Assembly: GCA_015272165.1 (NCBI GenBank) | Contig: JACYMF010000106.1 | Coordinates: 1 to 64,000, forward strand | Direction of reading: 5' to 3' | Source of the DNA: Cyanobacterium sp. T60_A2020_053 | GTDB taxonomy: Bacteria > Cyanobacteriota > Cyanobacteriia > Cyanobacteriales > Cyanobacteriaceae | DNA length: 64,000 nucleotides | Part shown: in pieces, positions 47,345 to 56,223 of the stretch | Numbering within the stretch: the stretch's first letter is position 1 | Layout: each line of letters opens with the position of its first letter | Notes under the pieces: model-generated | Databases searched by the model: none | What the model saw: the letters and a program-made list of their open reading frames with translations, nothing else | What the model was told of the DNA's origin: nothing | Program-made: the position numbers and the translations under genes

Positions 47345-48099
47345 TTATTTTTGATAGTATAAATTGGTCTAATCCTTGGTTAACCGCCGTAATTTTAAAT
47401 ACCATTTTAATTATTTTGGCGTTTATTTTGCCCAAAAAGTTATTAACCGTCATGGGTTATCTTAATGCTTGGTTTTTGGGGATAATTGTCTGGGGTTGCT
47501 TGGGGTGGCAAGGTTACACGGTGGTGATGTTTTATTTCCTCGTGGGTTCAACGGTAACGCGCATCGGGAAACAGGAAAAGGAGGCGCTGGGTATTGCGGA
47601 AAAGCGTGATGGCATGAGAGGCCCTGAAAATGTGTGGGGGAGTGCGCTGGTGGGCGCTTTATGTGCTTTAGGGGTGTTATTTGTTTCTACTTCTTGGCAA
47701 TCTTTATTAATTCTTGCTTATGTAGCTAGTTTTGCCACGAAGTTATCGGATACTTCTGCTTCGGAGGTGGGTAAGGCTTACGGTAAAAATACTTTTTTGA
47801 TTACTACTTTTCAACCCGTCAAAAGAGGCACGGAGGGCGCTGTTAGTTTAGAGGGGACGGGCGCTGGAATTATTGCTAGTATATTAATCTCTCTGGTGGC
47901 TTTATCTCTAGGCATGATTTCCCCTATGGGAGTTGTAATCGCAATAATTGCTTCTTTTATCGCTACCAATATTGAAAGTTTTATCGGTGCTACTTTGCAA
48001 ACTAATTTCGATTGGTTAACTAATGAGTTAGTCAATGTTATTAATACACTGGTGGGGGCGCTGGTGGCGATTTTACTAGGTTATTTCTTCATTCTTTAA
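47341..48099 (+). CDS. DUF92 membrane protein, phytyl-phosphate kinase-like (VTE6 type)
   Basis: A 252-aa protein with six or seven membrane segments. The conserved stretch FATKLSDTSASEVGKAYGKN and then TFQPVKRGTEGAVSLEGTGA is the CDP-alcohol/DUF92 signature shared with plant VTE6, which phosphorylates phytyl phosphate for tocopherol synthesis. It probably recycles phytol from chlorophyll in the thylakoid. Translation is coupled to the upstream toxin gene by a 4-base overlap, which is odd for a housekeeping enzyme. Confidence 0.8.
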   Translation: MIIFDSINWSNPWLTAVILNTILIILAFILPKKLLTVMGYLNAWFLGIIVWGCLGWQGYTVVMFYFLVGSTVTRIGKQEKEALGIAEKRDGMRGPENVWGSALVGALCALGVLFVSTSWQSLLILAYVASFATKLSDTSASEVGKAYGKNTFLITTFQPVKRGTEGAVSLEGTGAGIIASILISLVALSLGMISPMGVVIAIIASFIATNIESFIGATLQTNFDWLTNELVNVINTLVGALVAILLGYFFIL

Positions 48100-48222
48100 A
48101 ACTATTATCCCCCTCTCCTCCCGCTTGAAGATCAGGGTTTTTGCCAAATTAAACCAAAAATCTAAATTTTTGGAAAGGGAGGCAGAGGAAGAAAGAGAGA
48201 AAATTAATTATCCATTATTCAT

Positions 48223-49281
48223 TTATAAAACATCTTGCAGATTAACACCGACGGTGGAAATTTCTAAAAATGCTGAACCCATTTTCTTTGTTTCAAGGCG
48301 CTCTTTGACTTTAGTATAAACAGGACTAGGGAAGGTAATATAACCAGACTCAGCAACCAAATCTCCATTAGCTTCATCAGCATAATAGTTAGCAAATGCC
48401 TGAACCTCAGCGCGCGCCAACGCAGATTCACTAACATAGATAAATAAAGGACGAGCTAAAGGCTGATAAAGTCCTTGTTCCACATTGGCAACAGTAGGCT
48501 CAACACAACCATCACCGCCATCATTAGGGTCTTCATTATCAATATTAACACCATGAATCTTGTCTACATTTTCCTCTAAATAGGCTAAACCGAAATAGCC
48601 CAAACTACCAAGGTCACCACTGACACCCTGCACAATAACGTTATCATCTTCCGTAGAGGTGACGTCTCCCCTAGCAACCCCTCCGTCACCATTGATAGCT
48701 TCCGTAAAGTAATCAAAAGTACCCGAATCAGTACCCGGTGCATATAAACTTAAAGGTTGGTCAGGAAAATTATCTCTAACTTGATTCCAGTTAGTAATTT
48801 TACCTTGTGCTCCTGGTGACCAAACCTTTTTCAATTCAGCGGCGGTTAAGCAATAAGCCCAATCATTATCCTTATGCACCACCACAGAAAGGGCATCAAA
48901 AGCCACAGGAATTTCAATGAAGTTGATACTATTTTTAGCGCACTCCTCCGCCTCTGAAGGTTTAATGGGACGAGAAGCATTGGAAATATCCGTTTCACCA
49001 GCGCAAAACTTCTTAAAACCGCCCCCAGTGCCAGATACACCTATGGCAATCCTCACATCAGGGTAACTATTTTGAAATTCCTCACTCATGATCTCGGTGA
49101 GAGGGAAAACCGTGGAAGAGCCATCAATACTAATCGAACCACTCAGACTAGAAGTTTTATTCCCCGTAGAATTATTGCCCGAAGTGGCTGTAGTATTGTT
49201 ACTGGCACAACTGCCTAAAACTCCAGCTAATATCAATGGAAAAACTAAGTAAAATTTATTTTTAGAGTTACTCACAAACAT
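48223..49281 (-). CDS. pstS: Phosphate-binding protein PstS
   Basis: PstS is the periplasmic phosphate-binding lipoprotein of the Pst importer. The signal peptide ends with the lipobox [12 protein letters not shown] (cysteine near residue 25). Phosphate-site segments [37 protein letters not shown] and TDSGTFDYF are all present. The length of 352 aa is typical of cyanobacterial PstS. It is transcribed away from the permease and ATPase genes; Pho-box-like repeats lie in the 197-base divergent spacer. Confidence 0.95.
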   Translation of the reverse strand: MFVSNSKNKFYLVFPLILAGVLGSCASNNTTATSGNNSTGNKTSSLSGSISIDGSSTVFPLTEIMSEEFQNSYPDVRIAIGVSGTGGGFKKFCAGETDISNASRPIKPSEAEECAKNSINFIEIPVAFDALSVVVHKDNDWAYCLTAAELKKVWSPGAQGKITNWNQVRDNFPDQPLSLYAPGTDSGTFDYFTEAINGDGGVARGDVTSTEDDNVIVQGVSGDLGSLGYFGLAYLEENVDKIHGVNIDNEDPNDGGDGCVEPTVANVEQGLYQPLARPLFIYVSESALARAEVQAFANYYADEANGDLVAESGYITFPSPVYTKVKERLETKKMGSAFLEISTVGVNLQDVL

Positions 49282-49379
49282 TGTGTTTTTTCCTGTATTA
49301 TTCTATGCAATTAAGTTTCTTTTACACTGTTTAGCATAGAATATTTACATTAAGATTAAGTTAAAAAAATATAGTTTAA

Positions 49380-49398
49380 AAGTTAAGATAAAGTTAAG
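49380..49398 (-). promoter_or_regulatory. Pho box (two direct octamers) upstream of pstS
   Basis: Read on the minus strand, CTTAACTT repeats twice with three bases between, matching the cyanobacterial Pho box (PyTTAAPyPyT/A in direct repeat, SphR-bound). A weaker octamer follows towards pstS, and AAGTTAA-type words lie on both sides. It lies about 100 bases upstream of pstS and about 80 bases upstream of the divergent operon. Confidence 0.65.
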
Positions 49399-49478
49399 GA
49401 AAAAAATACTTGAAATAAGTTAATAATATCCTTACAATTGGTTTAAATAGACTGTAACAATTATATTAAACACATCCA

Positions 49479-50615
49479 ATGGCTACTATATTAACGGAAA
49501 AGGTAAAAACTTTAGCGGAGTTACCCTTCGATAATTATCGGGTAAATGCAGATGTTTTAACAGGAATGGTGGAGAATCATTTATTGGAAAACCCCACTTT
49601 ATCTGGGTTTTTTATTCTAAAAAATAATGATATTTTTGGAATAGTATCTCGCCGAGATTTTTTTGAGTTAATGAGTAAAGAATATGCTAGAGATATTTAT
49701 ACAAAAAGACCTATTGAGTTATTAAATAACAGTTATGATAAAAAACCATTAAGAATTGATATTGATACGGAAATTAATGAAGCAGTAAAATTTGCTTTAG
49801 AGCGCCCTCCAGAAACAATTTATGGACCCATTGTGGTAGTAAGAAATGGTTTGGAAGTGGGAATGTTAGAATTAAGTGTATTAATTTTAGCCCAAGCCCA
49901 AATGTTTTCTAGTATCAATGAAAAATTAGTGTTACAAGAACAAGATTTACGGCGCTACGCTCAAAAAATTGAAAAGGAAAAGCAGAAAGTAAAAGAATAT
50001 TCCGAACAGTTAGAAGAACAGCAAGTAGAGTTGAGAACTAGCAACGAATTACTAAAAGTACAAACCCGAAAATTAGAACAAAGTAAGGAAGAAATTTCTC
50101 GCAAAAGTGAAAGAATTGGTAATCTTAACCGCAGTTTTGCGGAATTGGGGATGTTATTGTCAAAAGAGGGTAGAAACACCTTTGATGCGCTTGGTAGCGG
50201 TGTTACTTCCATGGTTAACTTTAGTGAAGAAATCGCTAAAATTTGTGATAGTTTTCGGGATAAATTTAAAAGCATCGATCATGGTACTTTCTTAATTCAA
50301 AGAATCAGTAAAAAAGTAGATAATTTATCTCATCAAACATCGATTATTGCCGCTGGTTTACCTGCTGATGATAGTCGGGCTTCTTCTTTTAATATGATTG
50401 CCGAAGAAATCAAAAATTTGAGTCAGCAAATTGCCGAAGCCAATAGCACCATTAACAGCATGGCACAACAATTAAAACCAGAGATTAAGTTTTTGTTGAA
50501 AACCTCTGAAAAAAATAAGACTGTGGTTAAAAGTTTAGAACGTAACTCTCAGGGTACGCAATCAGCTCTGGACAGTTTAGCAAACTTAATCGATCAGGGG
50601 CAAGGCAATGAATAA
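49479..50615 (+). CDS. Soluble CBS-like, coiled-coil, chemoreceptor-like protein in the Pst operon
   Basis: The 378-aa protein has no membrane segment. Residues about 20-140 resemble a CBS-like sensor (LSGFFILKNNDIFGIVSRRD, then FFELMSKEYARDIYTKRPI), a module also found in front of GGDEF and kinase domains. Residues about 145-225 are a strong coiled coil. The C-terminal 140 residues look like a divergent chemoreceptor signalling hairpin (DNLSHQTSIIAAGL, then IAEEIKNLSQQIAEANSTIN). It overlaps the permease start by eight bases, so it is translated with the transporter. I infer a regulatory or sensory role near Pst; no direct homolog is known to me. Confidence 0.65.
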   Translation: MATILTEKVKTLAELPFDNYRVNADVLTGMVENHLLENPTLSGFFILKNNDIFGIVSRRDFFELMSKEYARDIYTKRPIELLNNSYDKKPLRIDIDTEINEAVKFALERPPETIYGPIVVVRNGLEVGMLELSVLILAQAQMFSSINEKLVLQEQDLRRYAQKIEKEKQKVKEYSEQLEEQQVELRTSNELLKVQTRKLEQSKEEISRKSERIGNLNRSFAELGMLLSKEGRNTFDALGSGVTSMVNFSEEIAKICDSFRDKFKSIDHGTFLIQRISKKVDNLSHQTSIIAAGLPADDSRASSFNMIAEEIKNLSQQIAEANSTINSMAQQLKPEIKFLLKTSEKNKTVVKSLERNSQGTQSALDSLANLIDQGQGNE

Positions 50616-52527
50616 TACAGAATTAAACAACCAAACTAACATTTGGGGAATATTCAAGAAATACGGTTTGGAAGGGTTAATTGTTTTTGTGGGTTTTGTC
50701 CCCATTTTAATCACTTTCGGTATTTTATTTATTTTCCTCACTCAAACTTGGGCATTTTTTAATGTAGTTTCTTTGGTGGATTTTTTCACCCAGAGGGAAT
50801 GGACGCCTGATTTTACTGATCCCCAATATGGCATTATTGTCTTACTATCAGGAACTATTTTAGTGACCGTTATCGCCTTAGTTGTTGCCATACCTTTAGG
50901 CATTTTGGCGGCGATTTATCTTTCTGAATACGCATCCACTAATGTGAGGCGAGTTTTAAAAATTGGGTTAGAATCTTTGGGCGGTATTCCGGGAGTTGTC
51001 TATGGTTATTTTGCTTTATTATTTTTCACTCCTTTGTTAAAAAGTTGGTTTTTTCCTGATTTGGGTACTTTTAATGCGCTGAGTGCTGGGCTTTGCGTAG
51101 GCATTTTGATTACGCCAATTATTTCTTCTTTAACGGAAGATGCTTTAGCTAATGTTTCTGATGACTTGCGCAATTCTGGTTACGCTTTGGGGCTAACTAA
51201 GTTTGAAATTGTCAGCAAAATTTTGCTACCTTTGTCATTCCCGACAATTCTTTCTTCTCTCACTTTAGCCACTTCCGTGGCGCTGGGGGAAACTATGATT
51301 GTAACCATTGCATCTGGACAAAGGCCAAGTTTGACCTTTAATCCTTTAGATCAAATTGAAACTATTACTTCTTTTATTATTAGAGTTAGTTTGGGTACGG
51401 TGCAGTTTGATTCTATTTTGTTTAAAACAATTTTTACTTTAGGTTTTATTTTATTTGTAGTTACTTTTAGTTTGAATAGTCTTAGTTATTGGTTGCAAAA
51501 TCGTGCGGAGAAGAGGTTATTTTCTATTAATCAAAGTGTTGTCGGGGATCAGAAAGTAACGAGGAATGATGCTATTATTGAAGACTTAGCGCCCATCGTT
51601 AGTAAATACCAGCGCCCTTCACCATTACCAAAACCAGCAGTTGATTTAATGGCGGATATTCCCCCAGTCAGATTATGGCTGAATCGTCTATTTGGGTTAC
51701 TAACTTTAATGGCTGGGGTGTTTGGGGTGGTGTTTATTGCCGTGTTTCTCTGGGATTTGGGACAAATGGGATTAAGTAGAATTAACTGGACTTTTTTAAG
51801 TAGTTTTGCGTCTCGCCGTGCGGAGGAGTCTGGTATTTTGAGTGCGCTGGTGGGTAGTTTATGGCTATTCATCCTCAGTTTAATTATGGTGATTCCTTTG
51901 GGGGTTGGTAGTGCGGTATATTTACAGGAATACGGTAAAAATACTAAATTAGATCGTTTTTTGAAAGTTAGTATTGCTAATTTGGCGGCAATTCCTTCCA
52001 TCCTTTACGGTTTGTTAGGATTAGAATTATTTGTACGCCTTTTGCGTCCTATCACGGGAGGAACAACTATACTATCAGGGGCGCTGGTGTTAACGGTGAT
52101 GATTTTACCGACTCTCATCATTGCCAGTCGCACTGCCATCAAAAGTAGTGGTAAAAAATTACGCGCCAGTGGTTATGCTTTGGGTATGACGAAAGAGCAA
52201 GTTTTGATGCGTTTGATTTTACCTTCTGCTTTACCCGGTATCCTCACGGGAGTGTTATTGGCACAGGCAAGGGCGCTGGCGGAAACGGCAGCGCTGATTG
52301 GGGTGGGTGCCGCTGCCTCCGTGCGTTTTTTACCGCCTTTGTCATGGGAAGGCTTACAAAGTAGTTATACGACTTTACCAGTACAAATTTTTAACTGGTT
52401 GAAGACTCCCACCGAAGAAGTGCAACAGTTAGCGGCGGCGGCGACGATTATTTTGGTAGTTATCTTAATCATTATCAATTTATTTTCTGTTTTAATCAGA
52501 GAATTTTTCAGTCGTAATCAGGATTAA
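50608..52527 (+). CDS. pstCA: Fused phosphate permease PstC-PstA
   Basis: One 639-aa chain holds both permease halves of the phosphate importer. The first half (about 1-305) is PstC-like with EAA loop SGYALGLTKFEIVSKILLPL. The second (about 345-639) is PstA-like with SGYALGMTKEQVLMRLILP and AETAALIGVGAAASVRFLPP. The linker (about 310-345) includes KYQRPSPLPKPAVDLMADIP; its QRPSP part is encoded by an exact copy of the dispersed 14-mer at 51610-51623. No frameshift or internal stop is seen. Normally these are two genes. It is followed by pstB after 34 bases. Confidence 0.9.
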   Translation: MNNTELNNQTNIWGIFKKYGLEGLIVFVGFVPILITFGILFIFLTQTWAFFNVVSLVDFFTQREWTPDFTDPQYGIIVLLSGTILVTVIALVVAIPLGILAAIYLSEYASTNVRRVLKIGLESLGGIPGVVYGYFALLFFTPLLKSWFFPDLGTFNALSAGLCVGILITPIISSLTEDALANVSDDLRNSGYALGLTKFEIVSKILLPLSFPTILSSLTLATSVALGETMIVTIASGQRPSLTFNPLDQIETITSFIIRVSLGTVQFDSILFKTIFTLGFILFVVTFSLNSLSYWLQNRAEKRLFSINQSVVGDQKVTRNDAIIEDLAPIVSKYQRPSPLPKPAVDLMADIPPVRLWLNRLFGLLTLMAGVFGVVFIAVFLWDLGQMGLSRINWTFLSSFASRRAEESGILSALVGSLWLFILSLIMVIPLGVGSAVYLQEYGKNTKLDRFLKVSIANLAAIPSILYGLLGLELFVRLLRPITGGTTILSGALVLTVMILPTLIIASRTAIKSSGKKLRASGYALGMTKEQVLMRLILPSALPGILTGVLLAQARALAETAALIGVGAAASVRFLPPLSWEGLQSSYTTLPVQIFNWLKTPTEEVQQLAAAATIILVVILIIINLFSVLIREFFSRNQD

Positions 52528-52561
52528 TTTTTTATTATTTATATTTTATCAAGAGGTTATT

Positions 52562-53362
52562 ATGAGTCAGCTAAACGGTATTATTAATGTGGAGAACGTA
52601 TCTATTTTTCATGAAAGTACCCCTTTGGTGGTGGGCGCTAATATTGAAATTAAACCTAACAAAGTTACAGGTATAATCGGGCGCTCTGGTTGCGGAAAAA
52701 GTATGTTATTAAGATGTTTAAATCGTCTTAATGATTTGGTAGAAGGTATCAATGTCAGTGGAAAAGTTTATTTTAATGGGCAGGATATTTATGGTAGTCA
52801 GGTTAATACGGTGCAGTTGAGGCGCGCTGTGGGTATGGTATTCCAGCGCCCGACACCGTTTCCCACATCGATTTATGAAAATATTGCCATGGGCTTAAAA
52901 GTCAACGGCTATGAGGGTAATTTAGATGAAGTGGTGGAAGATGCCTTGCAAAAAGTCGGTTTATGGCATGAAGTGAAAAACAAACTACGCAAAAACGCCA
53001 TGATGCTTTCTGGAGGGCAAAAACAGCGCCTTTGTCTGGCGCGCGCCATTGCACTGCAACCGCAAGTAATACTCTTGGATGAACCTTGTAGCGCCCTTGA
53101 TCCTATTTCTACCCTCGAAATTGAAAATTTACTCTATGATTTAAAGAATGAATATACTATTGTGATGAGCGCCCATGACTTGAAGCAAATTGCGCGGGTG
53201 TGTGATGAGGTGGTATATTTGGATGTGCAAGAGGATGACATGGGGCATCGTGTGGGTTTTGTGGTGGAGCAAAATTCAGTGGAAACAATCTTCCTTAATC
53301 CCACCCAAAGTGAGACTCTTAATTATACCAGAGGTGGTATTGCCAATCCTTTTAATAATTAA
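52562..53362 (+). CDS. pstB: Phosphate import ATP-binding protein
   Basis: PstB energises the permease. It has Walker A GRSGCGKSM near residue 39, signature LSGGQKQRLCLARA, and Walker B VILLDEPCSALDPISTLEIE. VFQRPTPFPTSIYENIAMGL is the PstB-specific Q-loop segment. The residue after the P-loop Ser is Met where most family members have Thr, a mild change. The length of 266 aa is typical. A ribosome site (AGAGG) precedes the ATG. No phoU follows. Confidence 0.95.
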   Translation: MSQLNGIINVENVSIFHESTPLVVGANIEIKPNKVTGIIGRSGCGKSMLLRCLNRLNDLVEGINVSGKVYFNGQDIYGSQVNTVQLRRAVGMVFQRPTPFPTSIYENIAMGLKVNGYEGNLDEVVEDALQKVGLWHEVKNKLRKNAMMLSGGQKQRLCLARAIALQPQVILLDEPCSALDPISTLEIENLLYDLKNEYTIVMSAHDLKQIARVCDEVVYLDVQEDDMGHRVGFVVEQNSVETIFLNPTQSETLNYTRGGIANPFNN

Positions 53363-53398
53363 TGCGGTGGAGGGCGCTTTTTAAGTAAAAAGGAAAAA

Positions 53399-53426
53399 GT
53401 AGGTTGGGTTGAGTAACGAAACCCAA
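53399..53426. repeat. REP hairpin after pstB
   Basis: GTAGGTTGGGTTGAG and AACGAAACCCAACA arms form a stem shortly after the pstB stop, followed by an A-rich tract. It may act as terminator for the Pst operon. An ATTCATA heptamer array follows at 53490-53512, right before the kinase start. Confidence 0.55.
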
Positions 53427-53516
53427 CAAAAAGTAATAACCAATAGTGTGATTCTTTTTGGAGATGGGGAGACAAGAGGATTATAACTCATAACTCATAA
53501 TTCATAATTCATCCCT

Positions 53517-54881
53517 ATGTTTCAAGCCACCCGCCGAAGACTAGCTTTATACTACACAATCGTTACAGCCGTATTGTTGATAATTTTTGCAGTGGGCATC
53601 TATAGCTATGTGTATAAAACGTTGATTGATCGTATTGATGATACCCTCAAACACGTTATGGAAATAGTTGAACCTTCTTTGGTGATTGAAGAAGTGAGTT
53701 TAGCAGAAGGAAAATATCAAATTAATCTCGATGCTAGTTTTCGACAACATCCTAATACTATCAATAAAGTAGAAGATGACCACATCGATTTAGAGTGGTT
53801 TGATGCAAATGGTGAGTTAGAGTGGCAAACCCTCGAAAATCCTCTCCCCATACCCCTTTCCTTTCACTCCGGAGGGAAAACTATTCGTATTTCTAGCGAT
53901 TACCTCTTGCGCCAAGTTACCAAACGTATCGAAATCGGGCGCTATGTTTTAGGTTATTTGCGTGTATCTCATCCTCTTTTTGACGTAGTTAAGCCCATCC
54001 GTGAATTAGTCATTGATCTTAGTATAGCCGTTATTTTTTTGATTAGTTCGGTGGGCGCTATGGGTTGGTTTTTATCGGGTTTAGCCATGGAACCAGTTAA
54101 AGAGTCTTATCAAAGTTTAAAACAATTTACTGCCGATGCTTCCCATGAATTGCGCAATCCTATTGCCACTATCAAAACTAATGTTCAAACTCTGTTAAAT
54201 TATCCTGATATTGATCAAAAAACCCAAACTAAACAATTAGAAATTATCGATCGTTTAACCGCTAGATTAACTAATTTAGTCAATGATTTGTTGTTTTTGG
54301 CGCGCGCCGATAGCCGAATTAATTCCCCTGAATTTGAATTAATTCCCCTTGATTCTCTTTTGTTGGAAGTGGTAGAAGAACAAAAAATTATTGCTCAACA
54401 AAAATCAATCAATCTGCAATTAAATATTATTGAAAGTAATATTTCTTTAGGACCTGAAGATGAAAAAAATCAAGAAATTTTGTATAACTTAGAAGGAGAT
54501 TGGCAACAATTAAATAGACTTTTTAGTAATTTAATTAGTAATAGTTTAATTCATGGGTTTCCTAACGATTCAAATTTTATAAAAAAACTGATTAAAGTTA
54601 ATTTAGAAACTATTAAAAAACAGCAAAAAAGTTACTATCAAATAGAAATAAGTGATAACGGCATTGGTATTAAATCAGAAATTTTACCTTATATTTTCGA
54701 CCGTTTTTATCGAGGAGACAGCGCCCGTCACCGCAACACGAATACTAGCACAGGATTAGGCATGGCTATTGTTCAGGCTATCGTGGAAAATCATCACGGT
54801 ACCATAAAAGTAGAAAGTCAACCATCACAAGGTACAAAAATAATCATCATTTTACCTATACCTAAAAACGAAAATTATTGA
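53517..54881 (+). CDS. Two-component sensor histidine kinase
   Basis: A 454-aa membrane kinase with an N-terminal hydrophobic helix (LALYYTIVTAVLLIIFAVGI), an extracytoplasmic region of about 130 residues, a second helix near 170-190, and then the phosphoacceptor histidine in FTADASHELRNPIATI (His near residue 210). The ATP-binding part has NLISNSLIHGF, DNGIGIK and TGLGMAIVQAIVENHHG. The N-terminus resembles NrsS/RppB-type kinases of cyanobacteria. No response regulator is beside it. Its last codons and stop merge into MITE-3-like sequence. Confidence 0.9.
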   Translation: MFQATRRRLALYYTIVTAVLLIIFAVGIYSYVYKTLIDRIDDTLKHVMEIVEPSLVIEEVSLAEGKYQINLDASFRQHPNTINKVEDDHIDLEWFDANGELEWQTLENPLPIPLSFHSGGKTIRISSDYLLRQVTKRIEIGRYVLGYLRVSHPLFDVVKPIRELVIDLSIAVIFLISSVGAMGWFLSGLAMEPVKESYQSLKQFTADASHELRNPIATIKTNVQTLLNYPDIDQKTQTKQLEIIDRLTARLTNLVNDLLFLARADSRINSPEFELIPLDSLLLEVVEEQKIIAQQKSINLQLNIIESNISLGPEDEKNQEILYNLEGDWQQLNRLFSNLISNSLIHGFPNDSNFIKKLIKVNLETIKKQQKSYYQIEISDNGIGIKSEILPYIFDRFYRGDSARHRNTNTSTGLGMAIVQAIVENHHGTIKVESQPSQGTKIIIILPIPKNENY

Positions 54882-54996
54882 TGCAAATGAGCAACTTATG
54901 AAAAATAACTAGGTGTTGCTGAAAAAGTATTTTGGTGAGGGGAGGTGTCAGGCTTCTGGTGTCAGGTTTCAGGTGAAATCCTTATAAATTAAAAAG
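54875..54996. repeat. MITE-3 fragments after the kinase gene
   Basis: An interior MITE-3 segment (ATTGATGCAAATGAGCAACTTA) starts within the kinase stop region and is followed directly by an inverted MITE-3 end (AGGTGTTGCTGAAAAAGTAT plus CAGG words). The two parts are rearranged relative to a full copy. Confidence 0.65.
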
Positions 54997-55025
54997 TTAA
55001 GCCTTTAAACCTTTGCCCTTTTAAC

Positions 55026-55871
55026 TTATTGCCAAGATTTAGCCCATAATCCTGTTAAAACACCTTGACTAGGACTAAATAAAAAAGCTAATAAAAATTG
55101 TATTGTTATCACTAAAACAATAGTAGCGCCCGAAGGTACATTCCAATGGTAACTCAAGTAAATACCCAGCGCCCCTCCCACCGAGCCAAAAATACTGCCA
55201 AGAATCATCATTTGATGTAATTCCTTTACCAATAAATAAGCAGTAATACTAGGACCTACTAATAAAGATACCACTAAAACCACTCCGACCCCTTGCATAC
55301 TGGCAATAATCGTTAAAGTAATGGCTGATACTAAGCCTAAATTAATTAATGTTACCGGTAAACCTACGGCACGGGCGCCGAGAGGATTAAAAGTATAAAA
55401 AAGTAAATAAGGATAAAATAATTTAGTAAAAATAATGATAATTACAGCAATAAAAAAAGTACGCCATAAATCAAAACCCGTTACACCTAAAATATCACCA
55501 AATAAAAATTTGTGTAAATCAATATTACTTCTCAATAAACTAATTAATAAAATACCCAAGGCAAAGAAACCAGAAAAAACTAAAGACATAGCCACATCAA
55601 CTTTAACTCTGGAATTGGCTTGAATCCAAGCAATAATTAAACTGCTAAACATTCCCGAAATAAAAGCCCCAATAAAAATATCAATGCCCACAAAAAAAGC
55701 AATAGCTAAACCCGGTAACACAGCATGGGCAATCACTTCACCCAGAAAACCCATTTTTTGTACGATTAAAAAACTACCTGTAATAGAACAGAGAATGCCC
55801 AATAAAACTATCATTATTAAAGCATTACGAATAAAACCAAATGATAAAGGTTCAATAAAAAAATTAATCAT
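55026..55871 (-). CDS. Mn/Zn ABC transporter permease (ZnuB/MntB type)
   Basis: The 281-aa protein has eight or nine membrane helices and belongs to the ABC-3 permease family for Mn, Zn or Fe. Landmarks are ILCSITGSFLIVQKMGFLGE, AHAVLPGLAIAFFVGID and GVGVVLVVSLLVGPSITAYL. An ATPase and a binding protein would be expected next to it, but neither is here: rpe lies upstream and a kinase gene lies downstream. Metal preference cannot be decided without the binding protein. Confidence 0.85.
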   Translation of the reverse strand: MINFFIEPLSFGFIRNALIMIVLLGILCSITGSFLIVQKMGFLGEVIAHAVLPGLAIAFFVGIDIFIGAFISGMFSSLIIAWIQANSRVKVDVAMSLVFSGFFALGILLISLLRSNIDLHKFLFGDILGVTGFDLWRTFFIAVIIIIFTKLFYPYLLFYTFNPLGARAVGLPVTLINLGLVSAITLTIIASMQGVGVVLVVSLLVGPSITAYLLVKELHQMMILGSIFGSVGGALGIYLSYHWNVPSGATIVLVITIQFLLAFLFSPSQGVLTGLWAKSWQ

Positions 55872-55966
55872 TATTGTTTAGATGAAGGGCAAAGGGCAAG
55901 GGGCAAAGGTGAGTAGGTTTCAGGTTGCAGGTTTCAGGTGTAATTTTCAAACCTACTAATACCTAA

Positions 55967-56112
55967 CATCAAGTCGGCTTGAACACTTACAAATCAATTA
56001 AAAACAATCTTAGTTCAATTTATTGAACGATCGGGCCATGAGCCGTGTAATTCATTACACGGTGGGTAAATTACGAAGATATAATCTTTTAATAACTAAT
56101 TGCCAGAACTTA
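55967..56112. mobile_element. MITE-2, copy 5 (inverted)
   Basis: ACATCAAGTCGGC at the left, GTTCAATTTATTGAAC and CCGTGTAATTCATTACACGG inside, and CCAGAACTTAAGAC at the right. It sits between the metal permease and rpe genes, in a 350-base spacer that holds nothing else apart from GCGCCC words near 56173. Confidence 0.8.
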
Positions 56113-56223
56113 AGACAATTCTACCTTTTGATTTATTTAGCAAACCCTAATTAGGATTTTAGCTAAAAAAGAAGCGCCCTCCACCGCAGGGAAAAGCGCT
56201 GATTATAAAATTAATAAAAAAGA

